A stretch of DNA of 64,000 nucleotides, from NCBI RefSeq assembly GCF_022965805.1, contig NC_133117.1, forward strand, positions 7,774,183-7,838,182. Reading direction: 5' to 3'. Positions 43,905 through 56,182 of the stretch are shown here, piece after piece. The notes beneath the pieces are model-generated. The model was given only the letters and a program-made list of their open reading frames with translations, was not told the DNA's origin and ran no database searches. The DNA is from Primulina eburnea (taxonomy: Eukaryota > Streptophyta > Magnoliopsida > Lamiales > Gesneriaceae). Numbering within the stretch: position 1 is the stretch's first letter; each line of letters starts with the position of its first letter. The position numbers were made by a program, and so were the translations under genes.

Positions 43905-46900
43905 GCAGGTAACATGTACAAACAAAGAATCAACTTGGTATCTAGACAGTGGCTGTTCATGACATATGACAAGAGATGCAAGTTTGCTATCTCAACTGAT
44001 CAAATATACTGGACCAAACATCAATTTTGGAGACAACTCCAAAGGTAAAACTGTGGGTAAGGGTAAGCTTATCCATGGTAACTTTACAATTAAAGATTTT
44101 TTGCTAGTGGAGAATTTGAAGTATAACTTGATAAGCATTAGTCAGTTATGCGACAACAATTTCTCAGTTCAGTTTGACAAACACACGTGTTCAGTTAGAG
44201 ACTCAACTGATGAGGTCATCCTAACTGGAAATCGTTGTGGAAACACATACAAAGTCAGTTGGACTGAACAACATTATGCACCAGTTTGTTTCATTGCTTC
44301 CAAATCTTCCAAACACTGGTTATGGCTTAAGAGACTGAACCACCTAAACTTTAAATCTATTGCATATCTGAGTAATCATGATCTTGTAATTGGTTTGCCC
44401 AAAATAGATTTTTCAAAAGATAAAATTTGTTCAGCATGTCAGTTTGGTAAACAAGTAAGATCCTTTTTTAAAACAAGGGTTGTAAATCTTCTTCCCGATA
44501 GTTAGAACTGTTACATATTGATCTATTTGGTCCTATACCAGTCATGAGCTTAGGGGGAATGAAATACTTCTTGGTGGTTGTAGATTATTTTCAAGATTTA
44601 CTTAGATTATATTTCTCAAATCAAAAGACCAAACTGTTGCACAACTGATTAAGCTCTTTAAAAGATTACTAAATGAAAAATAAGTTGGAATTGATAGAAT
44701 TAGGTCTGATCGAGTAACTGAATTCATCAATCAAATTCTTTCAAATTTTTTAGAAAATACTGGAATTAAGCATGAGCTCTCAGCAGCTAGAACACCTCAG
44801 CAAAATGGTGTATCTGAGAGAAGAAATCGGACCCTTAAAGAAGCTGCTAGAACAATGCTTGCTGATTCTGGTATTTCTCGAAGGTTTTGGGCTGAAGTAG
44901 TAAACACTGCGTGTTATACTCAGAACAGATCATTGATTAATAAGAATCATATGAAAACACCTTATGAGATCTGGCATGGAAGAAAAAGTATGGTTTCTTA
45001 CTTCAAGATATTTGGTTGCAGATGTTTTATCCTTGATAATGGTAAAAATCATTTAAAAGCTTTTGATCCTAAATCTACAGAGGGATTATTTCTTGGATAT
45101 TCATCAGTTAGTAAAGGTTATAGAGTCTTCAACAAAAATACTTTGAATGTTGAAGAATCTATTCATGTTATTTTTGATGAATCTGTACTAACTGATAAGC
45201 CAACTGATCCAGTTGAGCTAGTTGATAGATTTACAGATATAAGTTTTGAGGATCATAATGAAGAAGAAAATCATATCAATCGAAACATCCTTCAAACACC
45301 TGAACCAGAAGTGTTAGATCAACTAGTGGAACAGGAAGCTGCTCCTGACAATCAGTTGGTGGAGCCAATTGAAAATATTCAGTTACCAACTGATGCAGCA
45401 GCAACTGAAACTGAAGAAAATACTCAGTTGGAAACTGAAGAAGTTGCTAACTTGGATACAACAAATGCAGAGTACAGATGGAAGAAATCACATCTTCCAG
45501 AATTGGTAATTGGTAATCCATCTGATCCGGTAAAAACTCGCAATCAAATGCTTAATCTATTTATTCATTCAGCTTTTGTTTCCCAACTGGAACAAAAGAA
45601 AACTGATGAAGCTCTTGTTGATCATAACTGGATAAATGCTACGCAAGAAGAATTAAATCAGTTTACCCATAACAATGTCTGGAACCTAGTTTCAAGACCA
45701 GTTTCAAAAACTATTATAGGTACAAAATGGGTGTACATGAACAAACTGAACGATGATGGTTCAGTTGTGCCAACAAAACAGGGAAGGATACAGACAAGAA
45801 GAAAGAATTGATTACGATGAAACATATGCACCAGTTGCAAGACTGGAGGCAATCAGAATATTCCTTGCCTATGCATCATTCAAGAATTTCAAAGTCTACC
45901 AGATGGATATAAAGAGTGCATTCCTGAATGGTCAGTTGCAAGAAGAAGTCTATGTTGAACAACCTCCAGGTTTTATCAATCATCATTTTCCTGATCATGT
46001 CTACCATTTGAACAAAACCTTATATGGTCTTAAACAAGCTCCAAGAGCTTGGTATGGAAATCTCTCTAAATTTTTAACTGATCATGATTTTTCTGTTGGA
46101 TCAGTTGATAAGATGTTGTTCAAATTCTCTAAGAATGATCATATTTTACTTGTTCAAATTTATATTGATGACATTATATTTGGGTCAACTAACTCCAAAT
46201 TATGCGAGAAATTTGCTAAGATGATGCAAGATAAATTTGAAATGAGCATGATGGGTGAACTAACATTTTTCCTTGGATTGAAGTGAAGAAATTGGAGACT
46301 GGTATTTTTATCAGTCAAACTAAATACACGAACGAGTTGCTCAAGAAATTTGACATGGAATCATGTTCAGCTGCAAGTACTCCCATGAGTTCATCAGTAA
46401 AACTGGACACTGATCAAAGGAGAATATCAGTTTAGAAAACACTCTACAGAGATTTAATAGGTTCATTATTGTACCTAACTTCTAGTCATTCTGATATTGT
46501 ATTTGCTGTCTGTATATGTGCTAGATTTCAATCAAAACCTAAGCAATAGCATTTTTCAGCTGCCAAACGTATTTTAAAATATCTTAAGGCACGTCAAATG
46601 TTGGGTTATGGTACTCTAAAGACTCTTCTTTCAATTTAGTTGGATATTCAGATGCAGATTATGCCGGATGTAAGCTTGATCGTAAAAGTACAACTGGATC
46701 ATGTCGATTTCTAGGGGACAGACTGATTTCTTGGTTCAGTAAGAAGCAGACATCCATAACTACTTCCACAACTAAAGCAGAATATCTTGCTGCTGGAAGC
46801 TGTTGTGCTCAACTGCTCTGGATCCAGCAACAACTAAAAGATTACGGAGTTATTGCCAAAAAATCACCCATGTTTTGCGAAAATACTAGCGGATTTCTAT

Positions 46901-47102
46901 CACTTACAACCCAGCTCTTCAGAGAAGGACCAAGCACATAGATGTCAAACATCACTTCATCAGAGATCATGCCTTGAAGAAAGTCATCAGACTTGAGTAT
47001 GTTTCAACTGAACAACAAGCAGCTGACATCTTCACCAAACCACTGTCCGAGACTAAGTTTTCTTACTTTCGCAATATACTTGGTTTAATTTATTTAACTT
47101 GA
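43905..47102 (+). pseudogene. pol: SIRE-1 pol, multiply broken
   Basis: Protease (WYLDSGCS), the zinc-binding region, integrase (QQNGVSERRNR), RT (YIDD, about 46162; the other copies have YVDD) and RNase H (YSDADYAGCKLDRKSTTG) are all recognisable. Stops and shifts occur after the protease motif, near 44470-44510, 44580-44700, 45780, 46285 and 46430-46600. It is the most eroded of the SIRE pols in the window. Confidence 0.9.
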
Positions 47103-47321
47103 TTATATCATGGTTATTATTATTTTTTTCCGTAACTGAGTCTTTTATCATCTGTTAATTGCTCAGTCACTTAGTTGCCAGTTAATAACATTTCAATTGA
47201 ATTATTTTCAGTTGCATGATACTTGTCTAACACCAGTTTGTATGCAAAAAGTAAAAAACAACGATAAACTAATTAAACATTTTATTTATTATAAACGGAG
47301 CGTACATTGTTAATTTCTTTC

Positions 47322-47693
47322 TTAACAGCAGACCTCCACGAGGTCAACCAACCGGTTAAAACCCATGTGGAAGTCTTCAGGAAGCCCTCTGAAATAGCTG
47401 TGTTTCGGAGTCCACTTCTCCTTCTTTAGCATCAGTAGGTAGACACCTTTATCTGTGATGATGTCCACCTCATCAGCAACGCGCAGGCGCCGTCGATATT
47501 TCTTCAGTTGTGCCACCCGTTTGGGGGTGGCAACTGCTCCTTCCTGCTGAAGGGACTAGAGATCTTGAAGCTTTTGCCAGAATCGGAGAACCTTGTGGAA
47601 GACTTCATCTTCCATGGCAGCCTTTCTGGTTACCATCGCTGAATCCATACTCTTCAGCCATACCAGAACCTTAGAACTGCTTGCACCTACCAT
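47322..47693 (-). pseudogene. SIRE antisense accessory ORF (SIRE-1 copy, one stop)
   Basis: ATG at 47693 opens MVGASSSK, with the conserved KAAMEDEVF and FWQKLQDL blocks, then a TAG. The same frame continues as VAQLKKYRRRLRVADEVD and YLLMLKKEKW to about 47322. It is clearly homologous to the 132-residue ORFs but more diverged. Its TATAAA box is kept at 47755-47750 on the minus strand. Confidence 0.68.
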
Positions 47694-48308
47694 TATATCT
47701 CTTGAAATATTTATTTGCTAATGTGTTAAGACTAACCATGTTACTCCTATTTATAACTCATGTTCAAAGCAACTGAAGGGATGAAATCATTATACTCGAC
47801 GTTTCATCTTCTGAAGCAGATTTACTTTATTACGTCAATTTATTTGTCGTTTAAACTTTCGTAATTTAAACATGTATTTATTAAGTAGGACTATCGGTTT
47901 TAAGAGGTTAACTGAGAAGACAGTAGTTAGTGAATTTTCATCTGAAATGATTCAGTCTCACAACTGATCGTTCAGCTGATAATTTAACTAATCTTCTCAT
48001 ATAAGTTAACTAATTAATCGTAATTTTATTCCAAATCAAGTGACGTGACTGTTATTTTTCGCATTAAATGATGACTAGTGTTTTAAAACATGGCCCCACT
48101 TGAACCATTTAAAATTGTACACGCGTTTTTAGCACACGTACACGTTTTTTTCCGTTGACTGACACGTGTCCAAAAATTGAACAGTCACTTACATATGTAT
48201 CTTTCCCCGCTCCAATTCAGTTCCTTCTTACGTGAACATTAATCTTCAGAGTAAATTCATAATCAGAGCATTTACCTTGCAAAATTTCAGATTTTCCAAC
48301 TCTTAGAA
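47694..48308. promoter_or_regulatory. SIRE-1 divergent promoter-like region
   Basis: It contains the antisense TATA box (47750-47755), the conserved block (about 47909-48055), GACACGTGTC at 48161-48170, and AATTTCAG ending at 48290, again 18 bases before the ORF3 ATG. Confidence 0.6.
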
Positions 48309-49280
48309 ATGGCAAACCAAGTTCCCGCACATATTCTGAATGCTATGGCTGTCAACTTTGAATCTGTTCTATCAGTAAATAATGCCGATGTCAAGAACGT
48401 ATTTCTGAATGTGGAAACAGCCGGCTTAAAGACATTTCTGGGACAATCTTCTCAGGAAATTTATCCTCAAGAACTTCATGACTTCTACTCAACTAATTAC
48501 ATTACTGTTGATGGAAACGTCGCTGGTACTGTTAATGGTCAGTTGCTGATCATTTCTGAAGAATCTTTCGACGAACTGTTTCAATTGTCTACTGATGGGC
48601 TTAAAAATTTCTCTGAGGTGAAAACCTCTGATATTGAGGAAATGCATTCTCTTCTGTCAGTTGATGGTTAGAAAATCAAATTTTCTGATCCCAAGAAAGA
48701 GCTCAAGCCAGAAATTCAACTGCTGGCGGTTATTTCAGCCAAGGGGATACTAGCCAAGGCTGGTTAATTTGCTGCCCTTGCTCTTGAAAAATTTCAATTC
48801 ATGACAATGATCATGCTGAGAAGAAGATAAACTGGAGGAATATTATTTTCACCATTATGAGAAATATGCTCCAGTCAACGAAGCAGTCACGGGGATATGC
48901 CGTACAAATCAATTTTCTACTGAAGTTAAAGGAGCTAGTGGGTGATACTGCTGAGAAATTATCCGAATTCAAAGTTTTCAATGCTAAGAATGTCCAGCCA
49001 CCAAAGACCAAATTGGACATCTCTTCTGAACAATTGTAAAAATTAAAAAGGAGATTGGGACGCAACATGAGGCTCCCAAATCAGTCAAAAAGGCAAAGAC
49101 TCTGGCTCAGCTGAAAATGGCGAAGAGGAAACTGATTGTCAGTGAATCAGATTTTGAGAAGACACCCTCTCCTAAGGTCGTCAAAAAGCCAAGGACCTTG
49201 AAATCAAAACCTGCTGCTGTGGTTGGCTCTATACCAACTGAAAGATTGAAACAATCGGATGCCCAACAACCTATTCAGGC
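48309..49280 (+). pseudogene. SIRE-1 ORF3, first part
   Basis: It starts MANQVPAHILNAMAVNFES. A TAG at about 48669 and TAA at about 48766 break the N-domain. The basic KKPRTLKSK patch is kept (about 49182). A solo LTR inserted at CAGGC cuts the frame after QPIQA; the next codons are found at 51903. Confidence 0.85.
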
Positions 49281-51897
49281 TGTAACGTCTACTCATTTTT
49301 TAAAGTGCGGAATAATTTTTTTTAAGCTTAAACTCATCCAAAATCATACGTAAACATAAACGAATAAAAATCTTAAAATCATCACGTATAAAAGCATTCA
49401 TCTCCTTTCAATTTCATAAATTATAATGCGGAAAACATGCGGTCCTCGGGTCGTGTCGCCGCACTAGGCCTGCCTACTCAGAGTTCGTACCCCCAGTCTC
49501 CTCATCATGAAGCTCACCTACATCACACACGCCTAGTGAGTCTAAGGACTCAACACACCTGTACGAGGAATAACAAGTACATATACATAGCACACAGCAG
49601 TGAAAAATATCATACTCAATATATATTTCATGAACTTAAAATCATAACGTAAACGTGTTGTGTAAAATCATATCGTGTCAAACCATGTCATCTCATATCA
49701 TCATGTTCGTAAACGTGTCGTGTAAAATCATGTCGTGTCAAAGCATGTCATCTCATATCATCATATACGTGTCAAGACAGCTCATCGTGTCATCATAAAG
49801 TTAAACATTATCTTTTCTTTGAATTCAGTTTATTAGTTGTGACTTTCGTATCAGCTCTAGCGATGGATCCATCTATAAAACCGTGCTACCCGGCGGCAGG
49901 GGACATCAGCGACAGCATTACCCGCCCACTGAGCTCGGGCCTCAGCTCATCATATCTCATGTCATCGTATACATATACATTGTCAGTCACAACCAATTCT
50001 CATCCTTCAAAAATATCATCATTTTCATCATTTAATAAAAACATGCATATACGTAAGTTTTCCTTTAAACCAAGTATGCGACATATTTATCATATTTGCT
50101 TAAAAGTCGTAAACATAATGAATAAACATTTAAAATATCATAAATTTGTGCTCAGGGCGCTGCCAAGACCAAAATCTCACCCCGGGTGCAAAATGGTCAT
50201 TTTGCCCCTGGAAACCCGAAAATTACCGTTTCAACCCTGGACTTCTAAAATTGACCCGAAGCTTACCAAACTCCTTAAAATATCTCAAAACATATTTACA
50301 AGTATTTCTAGATGTAAACCCGAGCCAAAATCAGAACTTAACCGATTCGTTTTAAAACTTGGACCGGGGTCCCAGTTTTAGTCTGAATCGACTGGAAACA
50401 TAACCAAAACTTTCCCAAATTTTTACCATGCCTTAAAAACACCATAAATCTCCTAAAAATAATCACCAGACCCAAGATCTCACTGCTGAAAAATCCAAAA
50501 AGTACTCAAAATTCTCGGCCCTTCCTTCTTTTGCATCCTATTGACCTCAACTTCCCAAAACTCACGTCACTAGCTTAACCACGACATACCAGCCATGAAC
50601 CAGCCTACGAAGGACCTACACCAGACCATAAGGAGCCTAATAGAACCGAGCCACCAGCTCCATGCAGTCTACAACACAGCACCGAACGAAATCTCTCAAA
50701 ACCATTCTACCCGAGTTTCCCTCCTCGTGTGCGTGTGGCCGATGGTTCAGGTGGTTCCAATGGTGGCTTGGCCTTCCTGGGCCGTGACTCAGACCCACCA
50801 GGGTCTGGTCCAAGCCTCTGTTCAACCTTTGCCCTGCCTATACCACTCCACACACGAGCCACAACCCCACGCGAGCCCAAACCGATTCTCCGATCTATCC
50901 ACTCCCAGCAATGACAATCGGTGTTGCTCCCTCAAACCCATACTGACACCATTCTCAGCCCCTTAGCATCACCTCACAACAACCGCTTGCACAGATTACC
51001 GAAGATGTGAGTGACAAACAAAAGAATACACGGACACTTGAGAAAATCGTAAACCATGCATACCCACGCCTGAATCGGATGTTTCACACACAGATAAACA
51101 TATAAAAGCATGTATATAACGTGTTTGATGTATAAAAGATGATACAATGCGTGCCTTGGTGATTAATCTTCAACAAACTATCCAGGGATACACACGAATG
51201 AAGGAGGAGTTCTTGCTTGAAGTGGAAAAAATGATATCATCGATACTTGCAGCAGCAAAATACACGAAGATGAATGTGAGTGGAGGGGAGTGGGCGGCTA
51301 ATGAGGGGTGATTAGGTTACTGGGGAGTTAAGGGAATAATTAGGTAGATAATAATTTAGCTAATGACCTCAATCTTATTTAAGGTTAAAAAAAATAAATA
51401 AATAAGCCCAATAAGTCCAAAAGTGGGCCTATTAAATCCAAACGCACTCCCAAAAAATATTTTGTGTTGGAAAGATTTTAAAAATATTAGGCGAACCCAA
51501 AAAAAAAACCCCGATTCGATAAAATTCACGCACCGGTAAAAATAAAAATCTTACGGGTAAAAATACCTAAAAAAATCAGATTTTTGAAAATAATCTTAAA
51601 AACACTTTATTTTAATTAATAAAAATAAATTATGTAATAAGATAATTTTCTTGAAAATTCTCCGGTCTCCGTTCCTCTTCGATCGTGAAATGCACCTAGA
51701 AATCCTAATGCATGAATTTCATGAATTAAATCCTATCATGCATGAATTTATGCATAAAATGCATAAAATAATTAAACACAAATTAATAAATTAAACATGC
51801 CTTTAATACTTTAAAAGAATTTAATAAAATACCGAAGAAAATTTATAATTTACATGCACGTGGTTCACGTGGACTTTCAGATTTTCGGGACGTTACA
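49281..51897 (-). mobile_element. Solo LTR A: gypsy (Tekay-like) solo LTR, 2617 bases
   Basis: Ends TGTAACGTC...GACGTTACA are flanked by CAGGC at 49276-49280 and 51898-51902. Read on the minus strand it begins TGTAACGTCCCGAAAATCTG, a chromovirus LTR style. No internal region or second LTR exists, so the rest was removed by LTR-LTR recombination. Open frames inside it (for example 49839-50381 and 50595-50966) have no recognisable protein. Confidence 0.85.
49648..49767. repeat. Two 60-base tandem copies inside solo LTR A
   Basis: The unit begins CGTAAACGTGT and ends CATCTCATATCATCATNNN. Copies at 49648-49707 and 49708-49767 differ at a few bases. Confidence 0.8.
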
Positions 51898-51902
51898 CAG
51901 GC

Positions 51903-52306
51903 TATTCCACTGAAATCTCTTCCAGCTATAGTCTCAACTGAGGTTCAGTTACCTTCACAAATTTCTCAATCTGAAAAGTCCATCACCACATCTGGTGAAA
52001 AGGAGAAATTAGCAGGAGTCAAAGTTCGTATGACTCATATTATTCGCCCTACTATTCTTCCTCCTACACGACCTAAAGGAGTTGTAATTCAGGAACTGGT
52101 GGATAACACTCAATCAGGACTGAACATTCATCATGTCCTTACTGATAAAAAAGGCAAGGAAAATTTAATCGAAGAGCCCAGGCCAACTAATGCCATTCAG
52201 ACTCACATTGACCTCATTTGGCAACAGGTCAATAATTTTTCTGAGTCTCATCTGAAAACTTATGATGCGTGGGTGAGATTCAGAATTCACGTTTTTGCTA
52301 AACAGT
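51903..52306 (+). pseudogene. SIRE-1 ORF3, middle part
   Basis: The frame continues from the CAGGC junction (IPLKSLPAIVSTE) and reaches the conserved IQTHIDLIWQQVNNF domain. It is cut again after FAKQL by a second solo LTR at ACAGT. Confidence 0.87.
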
Positions 52307-53492
52307 TGTGGGGACCCGTATGATAACTCGTCTTCTAAATTCTCTTTGGGATTAATTGGATCAATTAAATAATCTGGGTCTAATTTTTTTTTTAAATACA
52401 TAAGTGCACAACATAAGATAATCAATCTTATTTCATTTACAAGATCAAGTTTGATTTCTACAATATGATCCAAAGATACAAGTCTTTGTACAAAAGAAAA
52501 ATCATAGCAAACTAATGTTCATTCACTACATATCAAGTTCTGAAACAACTCTACTTCTGGGTCCGAATCTCCACTCTAAACTCAATCTCTCATCCTCTTA
52601 TCGACCCTGATCCTGTCCCACCTGTTGTCATGCACAAATGCAAACACAACAACAGCCGGATAACTCCGGTGAGAATATAATTCCCAGTATAAACAATGTA
52701 TACATGCAATTCATATACGCATATATAAACTCATATAACATCTATCAATAACATGTATCATAATATGAAAACATGAATCGATATAAAACTGTAAATCAAA
52801 CCCTTCGATACCCTGCAATATCTTCAGAACAACATAATATAGATCAAATCCTGATTCCTTCAATATAAAATTTTTGAATCATAAAGAAACATAAGAAAAT
52901 TTACGTCCTTTCGAAGTCTTCGACGAGAGGAACACGATACCAAACTCGGATTGAAATTCGGATGGTTGGATCTTGCAAAATTACAATTCTAGTACAAAAG
53001 AAAACTTGAGAATTTCCCACAGCTTCCTCGGTCTTCTTCTTGCTAGATGGTTGAAGAAATGAAAGGTTTATACATATATAATGCATGGAAAGGACGTGTG
53101 GCTCATTCTACACTCTGCACGTCTCGCGCATATGCGCGATCATCATCGGCGCATATGCGCGAGACTTACTGTCTCGGCGCAACAAAATCTGTTTCTCGTG
53201 CATATGCGCGCCCCATCCTCGCGCATATGCGCGAGACCTACTGTCTCGGCATAATTCAATTACACCAGCTCGCGCATATGCGCGCCCTCTCTTCGTGCAT
53301 ATGCGCGAGGTATTCAGCCTCGCTCGCGCATATGCGCGGCTCGTGTCGCGCATATGTGCGAGACCTTCTGTCCTCACACATCACGATATCACATGCTTTA
53401 CCAAATTTTGGTCTCGGAGTGGTTTTTCTATAATCACATCAATTTATCAATTAATAATCTCAGATTAACAGAATAAAATCTCGGGTATTACA
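52307..53492 (-). mobile_element. Solo LTR B: gypsy solo LTR with palindromic repeat cluster, 1186 bases
   Basis: It is flanked by ACAGT at 52302-52306 and 53493-53497, with ends TGTGGGGACC and GGTATTACA. On the minus strand it starts TGTAATACCCGAGA, typical of chromoviruses. A TATA-like sequence (minus strand ATATATGTATAAAC) lies at about 53065-53080. Eight copies of a GCGCATATGCGC palindrome lie upstream of it. No internal coding region remains. Confidence 0.82.
53130..53362. repeat. Eight-copy CGCGCATATGCGCG palindrome cluster
   Basis: Copies start near 53131, 53151, 53199, 53220, 53271, 53295, 53327 and 53347. Most are perfect or one base off. Spacers vary, with GAGACCTACTGTCTCGGC-type phrases repeating between some of them. 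Lying 60-290 bases upstream of the LTR's TATA box, they look like U3 enhancer repeats. Confidence 0.85.
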
Positions 53493-53497
53493 ACAGT

Positions 53498-54998
53498 TGA
53501 GGAGGAAGTCTCAACTGGAAAAATTCATTAAACTAGAAGCAGCTATTTTCAAATTTGTCAAAGCTGCTAACATTGTTCAGGCACTTGATAGAAAGATGTA
53601 TTTCTTTGATCAAATAAGAGCCAAGAAGTTGTATCAACTGCTTGTTAAACTGAAGAGCAATTACAACCCAACCAGTCCAACTGCTTACAATGACAGAGCT
53701 GTGTTTACTCAATTGGATATGGACCTTATCACTTTACAAATGGAGATAAAACATTGGGAACTAGATCAAGAGTTGGTAATTCGAGCAAATCCCACAAAAT
53801 CTTCAAAAGAGGAAGCAGAAACTTTATCTCAGAACAGAAAGCCATCCAAAGAACCGCCTACTACTTCAACTGAACCAGTCAAGGATGTGCCTCAATCATC
53901 GTCTGCTACTGATCCTCTCATTTACATTGATGCTGAATTATCTCTGGAAAATATCGATGAAATTATCCAATCAGCCGATGCAGAATTTCAGCCCAATGTG
54001 TCTTCAACCGATCCAGCAGCCGTGGAGGCTACGTTTGATACAAGTGAGGAACCAGTCCAGTCCTTCATCCCGACTGAACAAGAACTTCCAACTGAAGAGC
54101 TGGTTCAGTCATCTGTCATGACTGAACATGTAGTTGCTGAAACTATGGAGATTCAGCATTGCTTAACTGAAGAACCTGCAGAGAAGGATTTTCTTGAAGA
54201 AACTGAGCAGCCAGTTCAGTCAGTTGTTATGACTGAACAGGCAATTCTTGAACAAAATGTAGAAGCTCAGCTGCACTCGGCTACAACTGAAGAAGTGCTG
54301 AGTGGCGAACCAGTTATTCAAACAACTGAAGAATCAATTAGCCACTTAACTGAAAAACCAACTGATTCTCAAACTGGTATACCAACCACTTCTTCTGATC
54401 TGAATCGTTCTTCTCCTCCCCAGCTTCAACAGGAAGCCCGTGTAGAAGATGCTCCTGAAATGTCACGAGCAGAAACGGTAGTGGCTGAAAGGACTCTGGT
54501 GATCTTTGATCTAGCTACCAGCGAACAGGAACCAGGGACATCTGGACCTTTATCTCCTCATCCCTCAATGGATATTGCTTTTGTAATTGAAGAGATTCAT
54601 GTCATCCAGCACAACCTGTCAGATATGATGACCTTACCGCCATTTCAGACATCAAATCTACTCAGCTTGCTTATACTCTAAAGCTGAATTCATCAAATGA
54701 ATTCAATTCTGAGAGACTAAAGCAAATTCAAGCTATTGTAACCTCTCTCTCATTTACAATGGAAGGAATAAAAAAGAACAGAGGTTTTGCTGAAAGTTTC
54801 TCCGTAACTCAAGATGTTATGGGAAAAAGAGTTGAATTTTTGGAGACAATTGTTTCCAGAAGGATAGACTTGCTGCAAACTACTGTGCTCAAAGTTGTTT
54901 CAGATTTATTCACTATTGTTAAAATCTTATCAACCGATGTACGGAGATTATGTAACAAGATGGATGAGTTTTACAAAAAGGGGGAAGAGACAAAGTAA
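53498..54998 (+). pseudogene. SIRE-1 ORF3, last part
   Basis: It resumes RRKSQLEKFIKLEAAIFKF after solo LTR B. The middle domain ends HWELDQEL, followed by an acidic linker with repeated PVQS...MTEQ and EEPV phrases. A shift near 54640 leads to the coiled-coil tail ending YKKGEE at 54998. Confidence 0.87.
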
Positions 54999-55204
54999 GC
55001 TCAACTAGATCAACATCACATCAAGACAAATAGTTGGTAGTTGACTGATTCGTTTTAGCAGATTTTTCCAATTACTAAAAATTATTGCACTATTTCATTT
55101 TCTATATGGAATTTCAGTTGTTCAAGATCTTATTTTATCTACAATGAGTTCAGTTGATCGATTATTATTTTTTTAGTTTTGTCAAACACCAAAAAAAGAG
55201 AAAT
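54999..55204 (+). other. SIRE-1 3' untranslated region and degenerate polypurine tract
   Basis: TTTTGTCAAAC at 55177-55187 is kept. The tract has decayed to AAAAAAAGAGAAA (55191-55203). Confidence 0.7.
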
Positions 55205-56177
55205 TGTTGAAAACTAAGTTTCGAATGTTTGATAAACTAAAGGGCTAATAGTTCGAATAAACTTAACATAATCGGACGCCCCAACTGAATACAGCAACTT
55301 AAATATCTAACCAACTGATCTACGTAACTGGACGCGCAGTCAACTAACTGCAGCTGTGAATTTTATTAGCTTCTACCTTTCAGCCAACCTTTCAGCTGGA
55401 CACGTTATAAGTTGAAAACGACAAACGACAAACAGTACAACAGTCTGCAACTGTTAGTGGGAACGCCGTATTTCAGAAAAGGGGTACTGTACTATTGGCA
55501 AAGGAATTATGACGTGGCACATCAACGGATAGAAATTTTAAACCGCATTCAATATTACCGTTGGATGGAAGCCTATAAATAGCAGAGAGAAGCAGCTAAA
55601 GAAGATAATAAATCTTTACAATCTGTTGCGAAGAGTGAACTAGCAATCTTCATTACTGTTACTCTGCTAAAATTTACGCTCTCGCTTATCATATACATTC
55701 ATTAGCTGTTAGGCTATCTTTCGAGCATTTTAGCACATTGCTATTACTGTGAAATTTGATCCTAGAGATCAGTTGTGCTAAGTTTTTAATCAAGAAGATT
55801 GAGTTGTAAACTAAGAGTTTCAGTTTTAGCATTGCTAAGTCCAAACTGAAGTGGGTCTGTAAAAATCTTGTATTGATCAAAGTCTTTCAGTGGAAATCCT
55901 ATCTTCGTGATAGAAGGGGTGACGTAGGAGTAACTAAAATTTCCGAACATCCAGAAACAAACTTTGTGCATCTTTTAAAAGCCTTTCAGTTACTATATGA
56001 TATCTTTCAGTCAGTTATATTCCGCACTTAACTGTTAACTGACTGTGATCGACTGACAAGATTTTGAGGATCAGTTTCTCACCAAACTGATTCAAACTTT
56101 CGAGAAAGAGATAAAAATGTGAATGTTTATTCAACCCTCCCTTCTAAACACTCCTTATCCTATAATCGATCCTATCA
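55205..56177 (+). repeat. SIRE-1 3' LTR
   Basis: 973 bases starting TGTTGAAAAC and ending CGATCCTATCA, followed by the AGAAT duplication. Confidence 0.92.
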
Positions 56178-56182
56178 AGAAT

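Larger units (their letters stand above)
18255..56177 (+). mobile_element. SIRE-1: Ty1/copia SIRE-type element, outermost of the nest
   Basis: It is flanked by AGAAT at 18250-18254 and 56178-56182. Removing it rejoins the RNase H frame of Gypsy-2 exactly. Own sequence is about 11.5 kb after subtracting SIRE-2 and two solo LTRs. The two LTRs (961 and 973 bases) differ much more than those of SIRE-2 and SIRE-3, fitting its outer, older position. gag, pol, the antisense ORF and ORF3 are all present but carry stops and shifts. Confidence 0.93.

Noticed and set aside
50595..50966. Several ORFs of 60-180 residues within 49437-50966
   Set aside because: They lie inside solo LTR A, have biased simple composition and no recognisable domain.
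53131..53360. CRISPR-like look of repeated palindromes with spacers
   Set aside because: Spacers vary from about 6 to 38 bases, units are 14 bases, the context is a plant LTR and no cas genes exist.
53047..53468. Long overlapping ORFs on both strands with repeating AYAR/AHMR peptides
   Set aside because: They are by-products of the GCGCATATGCGC repeat, which has no stop codons in any frame. No protein family or start context supports them.
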